NCBI GenBank assembly: GCA_030949565.1
Contig: JAUZSK010000083.1
Location: 39,746-103,745 of the forward strand
Origin: Enterobacterales bacterium
GTDB lineage: Bacteria > Pseudomonadota > Gammaproteobacteria > Enterobacterales > Kangiellaceae
Direction of reading: 5' to 3'
Length of the DNA stretch: 64,000 nucleotides
Numbering within the stretch: position 1 is the first letter of the stretch; every line of letters starts with the position of its first letter. Below are positions 37,132 through 47,268 of the stretch, in pieces. Both the position numbers and the translations under genes were made by a program. Below the pieces are notes generated by a model. That model was given only the letters and a program-made list of their open reading frames with translations, made no database searches and was not told where the DNA came from.

Positions 37132-38892
37132 ATGAATAAAAAGATCAGCCATTTTTTTAATGAACAACAGCGCCATTCGTTTGAAAAAGTCGCGCCTAAA
37201 TTATCCCAATATCCAACCAAGTTGCAACAGATTTATTACGCGCGCGGAATTCAAGATACCGATCAACTCGATTATCAACTGAAATATTTATTGCCACCAC
37301 AAAAACTACTTAATCTGGATTTAGCCTGTGCTGAAATATTTGATGCCATTAAACAAAATAAAAAGATCTTAATTATTGGTGATTTTGATGTAGATGGTGC
37401 GACTAGCTCCGCTTTATTAATGAAAGCCTTAACCCAGATGGGTGCCTCTCAGGTGGACTTTATGGTGCCGGATCGGTTTAAGTTCGGTTACGGATTGTCG
37501 GTGAAATTGGTGCAACAAGCGGCTCAGTTAAAACCAGATCTCATCATTACAGTGGATAATGGTATAGCGAATCACCAAGGTGTTGAGGAGGCAAATCGTT
37601 TTAATATTCCGGTAATCATTACTGACCATCATTTGCCTGCCGAGACCCTACCCAATGCCAAGGTGATTGTAAATCCCAACCAAGCAGGCGATTCGTTTCC
37701 GAGTAAAAACCTTGCCGGGGTTGGTGTGGCTTTTTATTTAATGTTGGGTTTAAGACAAACCATGCGCGATGCGGATTGGTTTAAGCAACTAGGGATTAAA
37801 CAGCCGAACCTTGCCGATCTGTTAGATCTGGTGGCGCTAGGAACGGTGGCCGATGTGGTGCTATTGGATAACAATAATCGTATTCTAGTGGAGCAGGGTT
37901 TAAAGCGTATTCGAAGCGGTCGTGCTTGTGCTGGAATTAATGCTCTATTAAAAGTAGCGAAGCGTGATGTATTTAAATGTCAGTCATCGGATCTAGGATT
38001 TACACTGGGGCCTCGATTAAATGCAGCCGGACGACTGGACGATATGTCGGTTGGTATTCATTGTTTACTAGCACAAGAGGATCATCAAGCCAGCCAATTG
38101 GCACAGCAGCTGGATCAACTCAATCGACAGCGACGAGATATTGAACAGGATATGCTGCAACAAGCAAAAAGTGATCTCAGTGAATATTTAAAACGCTCAC
38201 CCTTGGCGCAAGATGGCGAGCAGAGACCAGCGGCGCTTTGCCTGTATGATGCGAGTTGGCATCAGGGAGTGATCGGTATTTTGGCCTCTCGGATAAAGGA
38301 TAAAATAAATCGTCCGGTGATTATCTTTGCCAAAGATGGTGATGGCGAAGAACCGAGTATTAAAGGTTCCGCTCGTTCCGTCAAAGGTGTGCATATTCGT
38401 GATGTGCTTGCGTTGGTTGATAGTCGATTTCCGAATTTAATCGAAAAATTTGGTGGTCATGCCATGGCGGCGGGCTTGTCTTTATTGGAACGAGATTTTC
38501 AAAAATTCTCTGCTGCATTTCATGATGCCACATTGGATATTTTGGGTAACAATCAAATTTCAGACGATATTGTGACTGACGGCGGTTTAGCGGCGCAGGA
38601 TTTTAATTTGCATTTCGCGCGACAGCTACAGCAGGCAGGACCTTGGGGGCAAGGTTTTCCTGAACCCCTGTTTGATGACCAGTTTCGGTTAGTCAGTCAG
38701 CGCATTGTGGCTGAAAAACATCTCAAGCTGGTACTCGAAAAAGATCAACAAATGATTGATGCCATTTATTTCTTTGTTCCTGAAAATTTGACGTTACAGG
38801 TGGATGATCTACTTCATCTAGTTTATAAGTTAGATATCAATGAGTTTAGACAGCAGCAGAATCTACAACTTATAATTTCTCATTGTTTGTAG
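37132..38892 (+). CDS. recJ: Single-stranded-DNA-specific exonuclease RecJ
   Basis: 5'-3' exonuclease of recombination and mismatch repair. DHH phosphoesterase motifs are intact: IIGDFDVDGATSSALL, TVDNGIANHQGVEEA, ITDHHLPAE, and ALGTVADVVLL; the DHHA1 domain has GGHAMAAGLSL. At 586 aa it is close to the 577 of E. coli. It starts four bases after the RpfE-like gene. Confidence 0.95.
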   Translation: MNKKISHFFNEQQRHSFEKVAPKLSQYPTKLQQIYYARGIQDTDQLDYQLKYLLPPQKLLNLDLACAEIFDAIKQNKKILIIGDFDVDGATSSALLMKALTQMGASQVDFMVPDRFKFGYGLSVKLVQQAAQLKPDLIITVDNGIANHQGVEEANRFNIPVIITDHHLPAETLPNAKVIVNPNQAGDSFPSKNLAGVGVAFYLMLGLRQTMRDADWFKQLGIKQPNLADLLDLVALGTVADVVLLDNNNRILVEQGLKRIRSGRACAGINALLKVAKRDVFKCQSSDLGFTLGPRLNAAGRLDDMSVGIHCLLAQEDHQASQLAQQLDQLNRQRRDIEQDMLQQAKSDLSEYLKRSPLAQDGEQRPAALCLYDASWHQGVIGILASRIKDKINRPVIIFAKDGDGEEPSIKGSARSVKGVHIRDVLALVDSRFPNLIEKFGGHAMAAGLSLLERDFQKFSAAFHDATLDILGNNQISDDIVTDGGLAAQDFNLHFARQLQQAGPWGQGFPEPLFDDQFRLVSQRIVAEKHLKLVLEKDQQMIDAIYFFVPENLTLQVDDLLHLVYKLDINEFRQQQNLQLIISHCL

Positions 38893-38908
38893 CGAGAGTG
38901 GGGTATTT

Positions 38909-39118
38909 TTATGACTCGTCTCGCGGTTGGTAGTCTTTTACCGGCATCAGGCTATCAATATCCACTGCTTCACCGGCTATGGAATGACTTTCATTGGCCC
39001 ATTCACCCAAATCGATCAGTTGGCAGCGTTTTGAACAAAAGGGTTTATGTGGGCCACAGTCAGCCCATTTTTGGCTTTTTCTACAGGTCGGGCAGGCTAT
39101 TATTAAGTCTTTTGGCAT
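38909..39118 (-). CDS. yacG: DNA gyrase inhibitor YacG
   Basis: A small zinc protein that binds GyrB. It shows the two-knuckle zinc site CPTC...[15 protein letters not shown], diagnostic for YacG. At 69 aa it is normal. It converges with recJ with a 16-bp gap. Its usual neighbours coaE and zapD are not here. Confidence 0.92.
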   Translation of the reverse strand: MPKDLIIACPTCRKSQKWADCGPHKPFCSKRCQLIDLGEWANESHSIAGEAVDIDSLMPVKDYQPRDES

Positions 39119-39264
39119 GGTTTTCTATCAATTGGTGTTTAATCATTTATAATGGCCTGTATTATTGGATAAAAGGCTGACAATGTCCATTGTTAGCAAG
39201 TTTTAGTTATAAGATGACTCACACAATTTGAAGTAATTGGCATTTTACCTATTGGATTCTACTT

Positions 39265-40246
39265 ATGTTTGACTTAAAAGAATTAGAACAAGCGCTGGAT
39301 ATTGTTCACTCAGTAGTAACACCCACCTTGCAAAATAACTGGGCGCAGCTTTGTCAATCGCTGGGTTGTGATGTCTGGGTGAAACATGAAAATCATACAC
39401 CAACTACGGCTTTTAAGGTCAGAGGCGGCGTTTATTTGGTACACCAACTATTAAATTCACAAAAATCCACCCAAGGGTTTGATCTCAGCTACTCGCGGCA
39501 ATCATGGTCAAAGTTTGTCTTTTGCCGGTAGTCGAGCGGGGCTGCCAATTACTATTGTGGTACCCGAAAATAATAGTGCGGATCAAAATCGAGCCATTGC
39601 CGCGTTTGGCGCAGAGCTCGTTGTCCACGGCAAAGATTTTCAGGCAGCAAGAATACATAGTCTCGAATTACAAGAGCAATGCGGTTATCTGCCTATCCCA
39701 CCTTTTATGAAAGAATTGGTGCTTGGTGTCGCCACCTATGCTTATGAGTTTTTAGCCACCGTTAAGGACTTAGATACAATCTATGTAGCGGTCGGAATGG
39801 GCTCGGGCATTTGCGGTTTAATTCAAACCCGTGATCTACTGGGGCTTAAAACAAAAATCGTTGGTGTGGTGGCGGAGGGTGCACCGACTTTCGATTTATC
39901 ATTTGCAGCGGGTAAAATTATCAATACCGATGGCGCAAATACCATCGCCGATGGTGTGGCAACTAGCGAGCCGATGCAACAGGCTTTTGATATGATCTTA
40001 AAAGGTGCGGATCGCATTGTTACGGTATCAGAGGACGAAATAAAATCTGCCATGTATCGCTATTATCTCGCCACTCACAATTTGGCTGAGGGCGCAGGTG
40101 CCGTTCCACTAGCGGGTTTAGTTAAAGAAAGAGCGTCGATGCAAGGTAAAAAAGTGGGTTTGATATTGTCCGGTGGTAATATTGACTACCCAAGGTTTAG
40201 TCGCTATGTCGAGGATATAAAAGATAGTTTTAAGCTAATGCTTTAG
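39265..40246 (+). pseudogene. Threonine/serine dehydratase-like PLP enzyme (one frameshift)
   Basis: PLP-dependent fold II enzyme that probably deaminates a hydroxy amino acid. The first frame holds the PLP lysine block (HTPTTAFKVRGG); the second continues ISATRGNHGQSLSFAGSRAG, GLPITIVVPENNS, and YYLATHNLAEGAGAVPLAG. The frames meet at GGGTTT (39475-39480); removing one T gives S-T-Q-G-L-I-S-A-T-R. Full length about 325 aa. It may be a catabolic threonine dehydratase or 3-hydroxyaspartate ammonia-lyase; the sequence does not decide. Confidence 0.7.
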
Positions 40247-40361
40247 TCTAAAAAGGAAGATTTTTAAGGTTTTAGGCGTTATAATAGCGACTTAAGCAGA
40301 TATGATATTAAGAAATTAACCAATTTTAAACTAAGTAATTAGAAATAGAGGAAGACATCCC

Positions 40362-40640
40362 ATGGCTACAGCCACAGCAAGACACATTTTGGTCGATAGT
40401 GAAGAAAAATGTAATCAATTAAAAGATGAAATCGTAGCAGGCGCTGATTTTGCCGATGTTGCGAAAAAAAATTCAAGCTGCCCTTCTGGTAACAATGGTG
40501 GTGATTTAGGATCCTTCGGACCTGGTGCCATGGTACCTGAGTTTGATGAAGTCTGTTTTAATGGTGAAGTCGGTGTGGTACATGGTCCGGTAAAAACCCA
40601 GTTTGGTTATCATTTATTAGAAGTGACTGAGCGTAGTTAA
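40362..40640 (+). CDS. ppiC: Peptidylprolyl isomerase PpiC (parvulin)
   Basis: A stand-alone parvulin of 92 aa in the cytoplasm that isomerises peptidyl-proline. It starts ATATARHILVDSEEKCNQL and contains SSCPSGNNGGDLGSFGPGAMVPEFD and PVKTQFGYHLLEVTER, the full PpiC signature. GAGGAAG precedes the ATG. It is followed by a terminator. Confidence 0.95.
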   Translation: MATATARHILVDSEEKCNQLKDEIVAGADFADVAKKNSSCPSGNNGGDLGSFGPGAMVPEFDEVCFNGEVGVVHGPVKTQFGYHLLEVTERS

Positions 40641-40664
40641 TTAAACGCTTAACAGCTTTTAACC

Positions 40665-40695
40665 CAAAAAACCCAGACCTAGTGCTGGGTTTTTT
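40665..40695 (+). terminator. Intrinsic terminator after ppiC
   Basis: AAAACCCAG and CTGGGTTTT around an eight-base loop with a T6 tract. Confidence 0.88.
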
Positions 40696-40878
40696 GTGAA
40701 TGACGCTATAGGCTATTAGTTGTGATAACGACATTGAGTGATAAAGATGGTTTTATCCGTGCGAGAGTTACAGCCCCCTAAAGTTCAGCCGGATATGGAT
40801 TATCTTTCGAGGATAAGTAAGGAAAATAATTAAGTCGGCTAACGAGAGCACCACAGCCTTTCTAAATCCATTCGACCA

Positions 40879-42078
40879 CTAATAATAATACTGCGCAGTT
40901 AGCTGTAGGTGGTCGTCTTTTCTAAACAGATAGAGTGGATCATTGATATCGGTTGCATTGAAAAATCGAACATCCAGTGAAACCTTAAAACTGTCGCCAA
41001 ATCTGCGGCTGGCTTCTACCAGAAAGCTACTCGATTTAAAGTCGAAATCATAACCAAAACCCATGAGTATTTCTGATGATTCAACATCGTTAATTGCTAG
41101 ACGGTTACCAACAAAAAGATCATTTTGAAACGTGGAAAAAGTGTTTTGACCACGTTGATCCCAGGCATATTCAACCAACCATCCGAGATCAGCGTTTGAA
41201 TCAAAAATACCGTATTGACTATATTCAAATCCACCTTGTAGCGCCCAATAGTTTTCAAACTCATTGAGATTATGAATGGCTTCTAATTTCCATAAAGTGG
41301 ATTCTAAATTCGCTTGTAGTTCGATGCCCAGTTGGTTAATCAAGCCATAAAAAGGGGTCAATTTCGGTATGCCACTAGCAGATAATGAGGGTATGAGCAC
41401 AGGATCACGGCTGGTACCTTCAAACCAAGATAGAGCGATGTCGAGATCATCAATGGAATGATTCCAACGCACCGCCCAGTCGAGATGGTTTTGTTTGTCA
41501 GCTGACTCATACAGCGCATTTTCGGTGTCAATAAAAGGAATGCTTGGCCGCCCTTGAATGCTGGCAAATGTTTTTTCCCGAAAATAGGGGAGTAGATAAA
41601 TATCCACAATGCCCCAATCTTTTACAATGGAAAGATTTACCATGGGTTGACCTAGTTTGTCTTCGTTATCAATATCCTCAACGCCATCATCTTGATTAAT
41701 AATATCCACTAGATGTTGAAATTCAGTAACACCCCAAAAATCGCGACGAATACCAATTCTTGTTTCCCAATCATCACCTACATGAACCCAACTTAATTCA
41801 CGGATATCAGTATGGGTTCGCTCAGAGTCCTGTTGGTCGACTCGGGCAAAGGGAACAAATTCTAATGAATCCTGATTATCATTCCAACTCCAAAAAAACT
41901 CCGGTGTTGCGGCAAAAGAAAGTTGATTATTGGGCTGGCTAGGAAAAAGTGGATCTTGTAAAAAGATGCGATCTTGGATCTCAATGTTACCTCTCATTTC
42001 AACCTCATTGGCTTGAAGTGAAAAAAAATGCCCCACTAGGAGGCAAAACATCGTAGATCGAAAAAGGAATTTATTCAT
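40879..42078 (-). CDS. Outer-membrane protein of the MMPL operon
   Basis: A signal peptide ends at LQA. The mature protein is rich in beta-strands with alternating aromatics and ends in LQLTAQYYY, typical of a barrel. Not assigned to a named family; it includes ELSWVHVGDDWETRIGIRRDFWG and VNLSIVKDWGIVDIYLLPYF, like the DUF1302-type barrels found with MMPL proteins. At 399 aa it is the last gene of the four-gene operon (46076 to 40879) and lies 71 bp after the LolA-like gene. Confidence 0.7.
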   Translation of the reverse strand: MNKFLFRSTMFCLLVGHFFSLQANEVEMRGNIEIQDRIFLQDPLFPSQPNNQLSFAATPEFFWSWNDNQDSLEFVPFARVDQQDSERTHTDIRELSWVHVGDDWETRIGIRRDFWGVTEFQHLVDIINQDDGVEDIDNEDKLGQPMVNLSIVKDWGIVDIYLLPYFREKTFASIQGRPSIPFIDTENALYESADKQNHLDWAVRWNHSIDDLDIALSWFEGTSRDPVLIPSLSASGIPKLTPFYGLINQLGIELQANLESTLWKLEAIHNLNEFENYWALQGGFEYSQYGIFDSNADLGWLVEYAWDQRGQNTFSTFQNDLFVGNRLAINDVESSEILMGFGYDFDFKSSSFLVEASRRFGDSFKVSLDVRFFNATDINDPLYLFRKDDHLQLTAQYYY

Positions 42079-42149
42079 AAGTGTTTTCTATGTTTTTAAA
42101 GTGATTTTTGCTGGTTTATTTGTCTTGCAAAAACCAGCGGCAAATAGTT

Positions 42150-42941
42150 TTAACGAGCTCGTTTTAACGCATTTTTATTAAATTCCTTTGCATTTAAGCC
42201 GGTTTTTAAAGCGAAATTAGTATAGTGTAGCAGGGTACTCTTGCCCGATTGATGATTAATCATCTGTAGATCTTGCGGTCGCCAATATTTATCGGCATGT
42301 AAAACAAAATTGCTAAAGGTTAGTGTTTTTAACAGGCTATCTTTACGATCATAAAAGTCTGTTTTGCGGATACGATATTCAGATTGATCGATCCAAACAA
42401 TACGCTTTTTGTAGCCTGAATATTTATCCAGAGGGTATTGTATAATGACCCAACAATTTTCGCCATCAACTACTTCATCTTTCACATATTCATAGCGATA
42501 TTTTTCTACTTCGAAAGAGGTTAAATCTTCAAAAGAAAACTCGCTACCCATAAAAGAACCTGATTTATTTCTGGAAGAAATTCGCTTAACCCGTTTTAGA
42601 GCGGGCAAATAGAGCCACTGGTCGTCATTGCCATTAGGATGCGAAAAACTTAAAAAGGCAGTACCCTTGACATCCGACGGAGAATCAAAAATAGTCAGGC
42701 TTTTATCACCATCAGTTTCTTGCTCCATGCTTTTTAAGCGCATTTTTCTGACCGATGTCTGACCATGTTGATTTTTCAAAGTCATTTCTAATGTGGCCTT
42801 TGAATCGGTCCAACCAAGATCTCTTGCTTTAGATTCTTTAGAAATTCTAAGACCTTTTTCCTCAACTGATTCCGCTGCAACCAATCCAGACACCGAAATC
42901 AGCAGTATGGATGTCAGGACTAATTTAAATAATGATTTCAT
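42150..42941 (-). CDS. LolA-like outer-membrane lipoprotein-sorting family protein
   Basis: Signal peptide ending GLVAA, then a LolA/LolB-type half-barrel: ATLEMTLKNQHGQTSVRKMRL, TAFLSFSHPNGNDDQWLYLPAL, KSGSFMGSEFSFEDL, WVIIQYPLDKYSGYKKRIVWID. This family (LolA-like, pfam17131 type) is regularly encoded beside RND/MMPL proteins and barrels and is thought to carry hydrophobic ligands across the periplasm. At 263 aa it is normal. Third gene of the TetR operon. Confidence 0.85.
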   Translation of the reverse strand: MKSLFKLVLTSILLISVSGLVAAESVEEKGLRISKESKARDLGWTDSKATLEMTLKNQHGQTSVRKMRLKSMEQETDGDKSLTIFDSPSDVKGTAFLSFSHPNGNDDQWLYLPALKRVKRISSRNKSGSFMGSEFSFEDLTSFEVEKYRYEYVKDEVVDGENCWVIIQYPLDKYSGYKKRIVWIDQSEYRIRKTDFYDRKDSLLKTLTFSNFVLHADKYWRPQDLQMINHQSGKSTLLHYTNFALKTGLNAKEFNKNALKRAR

Positions 42942-42999
42942 TTCTCTCTCCAGTAGGACTAAAAATATAGTAAATGTAAATTCAATTAAGATTTCAAAC

Positions 43000-45294
43000 T
43001 TATTGCTCTTTAATTTTTTTACTTTGCAGCATCATCAACAAAGGCGGTAAGAAAAAGAAATCAACAATTAGAGCGACTAAAATGGTGACCGCTGTTAATA
43101 AGCCCATATCGGCATTGACTTTAAAACTCGAGGTGGCCATTACTGAAAATCCAGCGACTAATACCATGGTGGTGACCCACAGCGCCTTTCCAACATTTGC
43201 AAAGCTATAGCGTACCGCATCCTCTGAACTGAGGTTTTTTTCTCGTCTAGCACGAATGTATTTGCTCAAAAAATGCACTGTATCATCCACAATAATTCCA
43301 AGGGTGACACCCATGACCACCGATAAACCTAGCCCAACTTGACCAACAAAAATTCCCCAGATACCAAAGGCGATAGCGGCGGGAAATAAATTGGGCAGAA
43401 GACTAATTAATCCAAATTTTACAGATTTTAGTGCGATGCCGAGTAAAACAGAAATAAGAATTAATGCGAATAATGACCCTTTTAACATGCTTTTAATGTT
43501 GCCTGAACCAATATGGGCAAACATTAAAGAAGGGCTAGCCAGTGCGATACCATAGTTTGATTGATGTTTATCAAAATGATGGGTTATGCGATTTTCCAAA
43601 GCCAACATTTGATTGGTGGATAGATTTTTAAAGGTGGCGATTACTCGTGTCGACGATTTATCAACATTTAATTGATTGTTAACATCCAGACCCTGCGGTA
43701 AAGATAGTTCATATAGCAGCAAGTATTGGGCCGCTAACTGTTGCTCTTCTGGCAGTCGATACCAAGCGGGGTCATCACCATGCATATTTCTATTGAGACG
43801 CTTCAATGTATCGGTAATTGAATTAACATTATCGGTTTCCGGTTGCTGTCTTAACCAAATGACAAAATCATCAACAAACCTTAAAAATTTTGGATTGTTG
43901 ATACCACTAGAAATTTTCGAGTCAAAGGAAATTTCCAGTGTACTCATTCCCGCCAAATGGTCTTTCATGAAATCAGTAGCCGCTCTAAAAGGAACACTTT
44001 TATCAAAGTAGGTCACAAAATCATCATTTAGCTCATTCTTCGCAATAAAAGCTGAAAAACTGAGCATGATGATGCTTGAAAAAATCAGCAATTTCTTTCT
44101 TTTGGTAATGACAAAGTTAGCCAGTTTAGCCATTGCATCGAGTTTGTTAGGGTGGGGCTTTTTACCTGCTTTGACCGGCAGGATCATAAGTAGTGCAGGA
44201 AATAGAGTGATAGAAAACACAAAAGCAATGGTCACGCCTATTGAGACAATATTGCCTAAATCACCAAAGGGAGGTGAATCAGAAAAATTCATCGTTAAGA
44301 AGCCGATGGCGGTGGTCAAGCTGGTTAAAAAAATCGGTTGCATATTGACCCTTAGACTATCTTTTAATGCTTCTCTTTTGGACATTCCGTGGCGCAGATT
44401 ATAGTAAAAAGTTGAAAGTAGATGCACACAATCAGCCACCGCGAGGGTTAAAATCATCACCGGAGCGCCGGCTGAAGGTCCGGTTAAATAGCCACCTGAC
44501 CAGCCCCAAATTCCCATGCTTGCGATAATGCTAAAAATGATAACAATCAGCGTTGAAATGGTACCGGTGACCGAGCGTAGCAATCCGAAAATAACTAATA
44601 TGACCACAATAATCATTGCCGGCATTAAGCGGCTACTATCAGCGATGGAGGCTTCTGGAAAACTAGTATTCATCATAATCATGCCTGATAGCATAAATTT
44701 TATGTCGGGGTATTTTTGCTGATATTTATCTCTTAGCTCTCTGGCTGATTTTGCGACTAGCGGAACTTCTTTGGTTTTATTGATACCGGGCAAACGGATA
44801 GTGACATTGACCACGGTGGAATCAGCATTTTCTGCGATCAACTTTTTCTTAAGTAATGGTTCAGAAAGTGCCACTCGTCTTGCACGTTCAATCATTGCAT
44901 CATCCAAATCATCGGCTTCTAGCACCAAATCCTCAATAATTAATTCATCGCCATCGGCATAGCTGTATTGAAAATTAGTGACCGAATCAACTCGCGAGCT
45001 ATAGGTCATTAGCCAGGCTTCATTCGTCAGTTCCCAAATAGCGGTCAGAGTTTCTTTAGTAAAGACATTTTTGTCTTTTGGCGCAACAATGATGGCGACA
45101 TTATCACTTTTACTATAGATATTTTGTAACGCTAAAAAATCGTTAAGCTGTTTGTTATGCGAGCTAAAAAAGGTTTTATAATCACTCTTAAAGACTAGTT
45201 TTTTCGCGCCCATTGAAGCAATTACGACAAAAATGATACTCATTAAAACGACTAACCATTTATTGTCTAGTATTTTGTCTGAAAAATTATTCAT
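43000..45294 (-). CDS. RND/MMPL-family inner-membrane transporter
   Basis: Two repeats of six transmembrane segments, each with a large periplasmic loop. The first membrane block contains GGYLTGPSAGAPVMILTLAVADCVHLL with the RND Asp; the second contains LGIIVDDTVHFLSKYIRAR. At 764 aa it is an MMPL/HpnN-like exporter (half of a triplet-type RND). Such proteins export lipids or other hydrophobic compounds. It lies in an operon with a LolA-like protein, a barrel and a TetR regulator, so the complex probably spans the envelope; the substrate is unknown. Confidence 0.88.
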   Translation of the reverse strand: MNNFSDKILDNKWLVVLMSIIFVVIASMGAKKLVFKSDYKTFFSSHNKQLNDFLALQNIYSKSDNVAIIVAPKDKNVFTKETLTAIWELTNEAWLMTYSSRVDSVTNFQYSYADGDELIIEDLVLEADDLDDAMIERARRVALSEPLLKKKLIAENADSTVVNVTIRLPGINKTKEVPLVAKSARELRDKYQQKYPDIKFMLSGMIMMNTSFPEASIADSSRLMPAMIIVVILVIFGLLRSVTGTISTLIVIIFSIIASMGIWGWSGGYLTGPSAGAPVMILTLAVADCVHLLSTFYYNLRHGMSKREALKDSLRVNMQPIFLTSLTTAIGFLTMNFSDSPPFGDLGNIVSIGVTIAFVFSITLFPALLMILPVKAGKKPHPNKLDAMAKLANFVITKRKKLLIFSSIIMLSFSAFIAKNELNDDFVTYFDKSVPFRAATDFMKDHLAGMSTLEISFDSKISSGINNPKFLRFVDDFVIWLRQQPETDNVNSITDTLKRLNRNMHGDDPAWYRLPEEQQLAAQYLLLYELSLPQGLDVNNQLNVDKSSTRVIATFKNLSTNQMLALENRITHHFDKHQSNYGIALASPSLMFAHIGSGNIKSMLKGSLFALILISVLLGIALKSVKFGLISLLPNLFPAAIAFGIWGIFVGQVGLGLSVVMGVTLGIIVDDTVHFLSKYIRARREKNLSSEDAVRYSFANVGKALWVTTMVLVAGFSVMATSSFKVNADMGLLTAVTILVALIVDFFFLPPLLMMLQSKKIKEQ

Positions 45295-45320
45295 AGTTTT
45301 TACTCACGGGTTTATAGTGT

Positions 45321-46076
45321 TTAACTAATAAAAATAAAAGGTGTAGCCAGTTTTTCTAGTATCTTCATTTCAGGCAGAAAAATTTCTTGGGTAATATTTT
45401 TGATGGTCTGCGGATAATCCCAATCCTTAGATAAAGGTTTCCAGCCCAGGCCATCTAGCACCAAGGTCGCGTTAGTAAACGACTCTCGCTCCAATTGCAT
45501 AGGGCTTAATTTGATGGAGTTACCCTTGCTCATGATCAGTGCCATTGCACCCCACGAAGCAGACCACATGGCGAAAGTGACTTGTTCAATAAGCATACCT
45601 TTAGGTAACGTTAAATCGCCGGTTTCAATGGCTTTTTCTATTTGCTCATTCATTAATGACATTAAATCAGCTTCCTGCTGAGAGTGTTTTTCATTTCTCC
45701 GATCACAGGCACAGGCCGCCACACTGGGAGAATGGGCTGCTAGCACGGCAAATAGCTGAGAAGGGTGTAGCTTAGCCCAAATAACGTAGGACACCATCAC
45801 GGCTAAGATCTTCTCTCTTGAATTACCCTTAAAAGCTAGTGCTCGTTTAAACTTGGCCTGCATTTCAGTAATACTTTGGTTGCAAATAGCCATTAACAGA
45901 TCTTCTTTACTGGTAAAATGCTTGTAAATCGTGCCTTTTGAAAAACGTGATTCGGCAACCAGTTTATCGATAGTGAGCGTGGTTAAACAGTCATCTTCCA
46001 ACAGTTTACGGCCAAGAGTAATTAATTCATTCTCTCTTTGATCGAAATCTTGCTGTGAAAGATGGCGAGGGCTCAT
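45321..46076 (-). CDS. TetR/AcrR-family transcriptional regulator
   Basis: First gene of the MMPL operon. The N-terminal HTH is clear: RENELITLGRKLL, TLTIDKLVAESRFSKGTIYKHFTSKEDLLMAI. The ligand domain is about 180 residues. At 251 aa it is slightly longer than average. It probably represses its own operon through the two palindromes directly upstream (46100-46129). Confidence 0.92.
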   Translation of the reverse strand: MSPRHLSQQDFDQRENELITLGRKLLEDDCLTTLTIDKLVAESRFSKGTIYKHFTSKEDLLMAICNQSITEMQAKFKRALAFKGNSREKILAVMVSYVIWAKLHPSQLFAVLAAHSPSVAACACDRRNEKHSQQEADLMSLMNEQIEKAIETGDLTLPKGMLIEQVTFAMWSASWGAMALIMSKGNSIKLSPMQLERESFTNATLVLDGLGWKPLSKDWDYPQTIKNITQEIFLPEMKILEKLATPFIFIS

Positions 46077-46099
46077 TAGTCAATCTCTTAAATATATAA

Positions 46100-46129
46100 A
46101 TGACGAAGCGTCATATGACGAAGCGTCAT
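46100..46129. promoter_or_regulatory. Tandem TetR operators
   Basis: Two abutting copies of ATGACGAAGCGTCAT (46100-46114, 46115-46129). Each is a 15-bp perfect inverted repeat: ATGACG, AAG, CGTCAT. They sit 24-53 bp before the TetR start codon on its own strand, the expected place for autorepression. Confidence 0.85.
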
Positions 46130-46295
46130 TATAAACAGAAGCACTAGGAATACAAGCATTTTTTACCTCAAGTGACGCTGTTGCGGCGTTATCGATAGCG
46201 TCGAATTGATTAACAGGGTTGATTTTCCTTTGTAAAATCAATAATAAAGGCTAAAATGGAGCCGTTGATTCATTCATTAAAATTTGGAATATAAA

Positions 46296-47243
46296 ATGAT
46301 TTATGAAAATATCGTCGATACCATAGGCACTACACCCCTGGTAAAACTTAACCGAATAGCCGTGGGTCTTGAGTGTAATGTTTATGCCAAGTGTGAGTTT
46401 ATGAACCCTGGAGGCTCTACCAAGGATAGAATTGCTCGTCAAATGATCCTTGACGCCGAGGCTTCAGGCCGAATAAAACGCGGTGATACTCTCATCGAGG
46501 CAACCAGTGGCAATACCGGCATCGGGATGGCGCTAGCAGGTGCTTCGCTCGGTTATAAAATTGTGATTACCATGCCAGAAAAAATGAGTCGTGAAAAACA
46601 GGTGGTGTTAGAGGCGTTAGGTGCAGAAATTATTCGCACTCCCACAGAAGCCGCATGGGATGATCCTGAGTCGCATATTGAAATTGCTAAAAAGTTGCAA
46701 AAAGAACTGCCTAACGCGCATATACTCGATCAATATTCAAATCCATCAAATCCTAATGCGCATTATTTGGGTACCGGACAGGAAATTCTTGACGATCTTA
46801 ATAACCAGGTGGATATGGTCATTATCGGTGTCGGTACCGGTGGTACGCTGAGTGGTATTGCCAAACGAGTGAAGGAACGCTGCCCCAACGCGATTATTGT
46901 TGGTGCAGATCCAGAAGGCTCACTATTGGCGGGTCCCGAGGAAATCAAACCCTATCATGTGGAAGGGATCGGTTATGATTTTATCCCTGATGTATTAGAC
47001 CGTGCCCTAGTGGATGTGTGGGTTAAAACCAATGATGTTGAATCCTTTAAAAATGCCAGACGATTAATGAAAGAAGAGGGTTTACTGGTCGGTGGTTCAT
47101 CGGGAACTGCCATTCAGGCAATGCTTGAGCAAGCGCCAAAATTGGAAGCAGGACAAAATTGTGTGGTTATTTTACCCGATGGCATTCGTAATTATCTAAC
47201 AAAATTTGTCGACCAAGATTGGCGTACAGCCAATGGTTTTTAA
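46296..47243 (+). CDS. Cysteine synthase / cystathionine beta-synthase-like enzyme
   Basis: PLP fold II enzyme. Motifs: TPLVKLNRI, PGGSTKDRIARQMI with the PLP Lys, EATSGNTGIGMALA, IGVGTGGTLSGIA, and SSGTAIQAM. The C-terminus PDGIRNYLTKFVDQDW is typical of cystathionine beta-synthase-type enzymes and of CysM-like forms, without CBS domains. It probably makes cysteine from O-acetylserine or condenses serine with homocysteine; the sequence cannot choose. ATG 46296 with GGA eight bases upstream is the best start (an in-frame TTG at 46284 exists). About 315 aa. Confidence 0.88.
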   Translation: MIYENIVDTIGTTPLVKLNRIAVGLECNVYAKCEFMNPGGSTKDRIARQMILDAEASGRIKRGDTLIEATSGNTGIGMALAGASLGYKIVITMPEKMSREKQVVLEALGAEIIRTPTEAAWDDPESHIEIAKKLQKELPNAHILDQYSNPSNPNAHYLGTGQEILDDLNNQVDMVIIGVGTGGTLSGIAKRVKERCPNAIIVGADPEGSLLAGPEEIKPYHVEGIGYDFIPDVLDRALVDVWVKTNDVESFKNARRLMKEEGLLVGGSSGTAIQAMLEQAPKLEAGQNCVVILPDGIRNYLTKFVDQDWRTANGF

Positions 47244-47268
47244 AAGTAAAATAAACTAAGGACTATTT

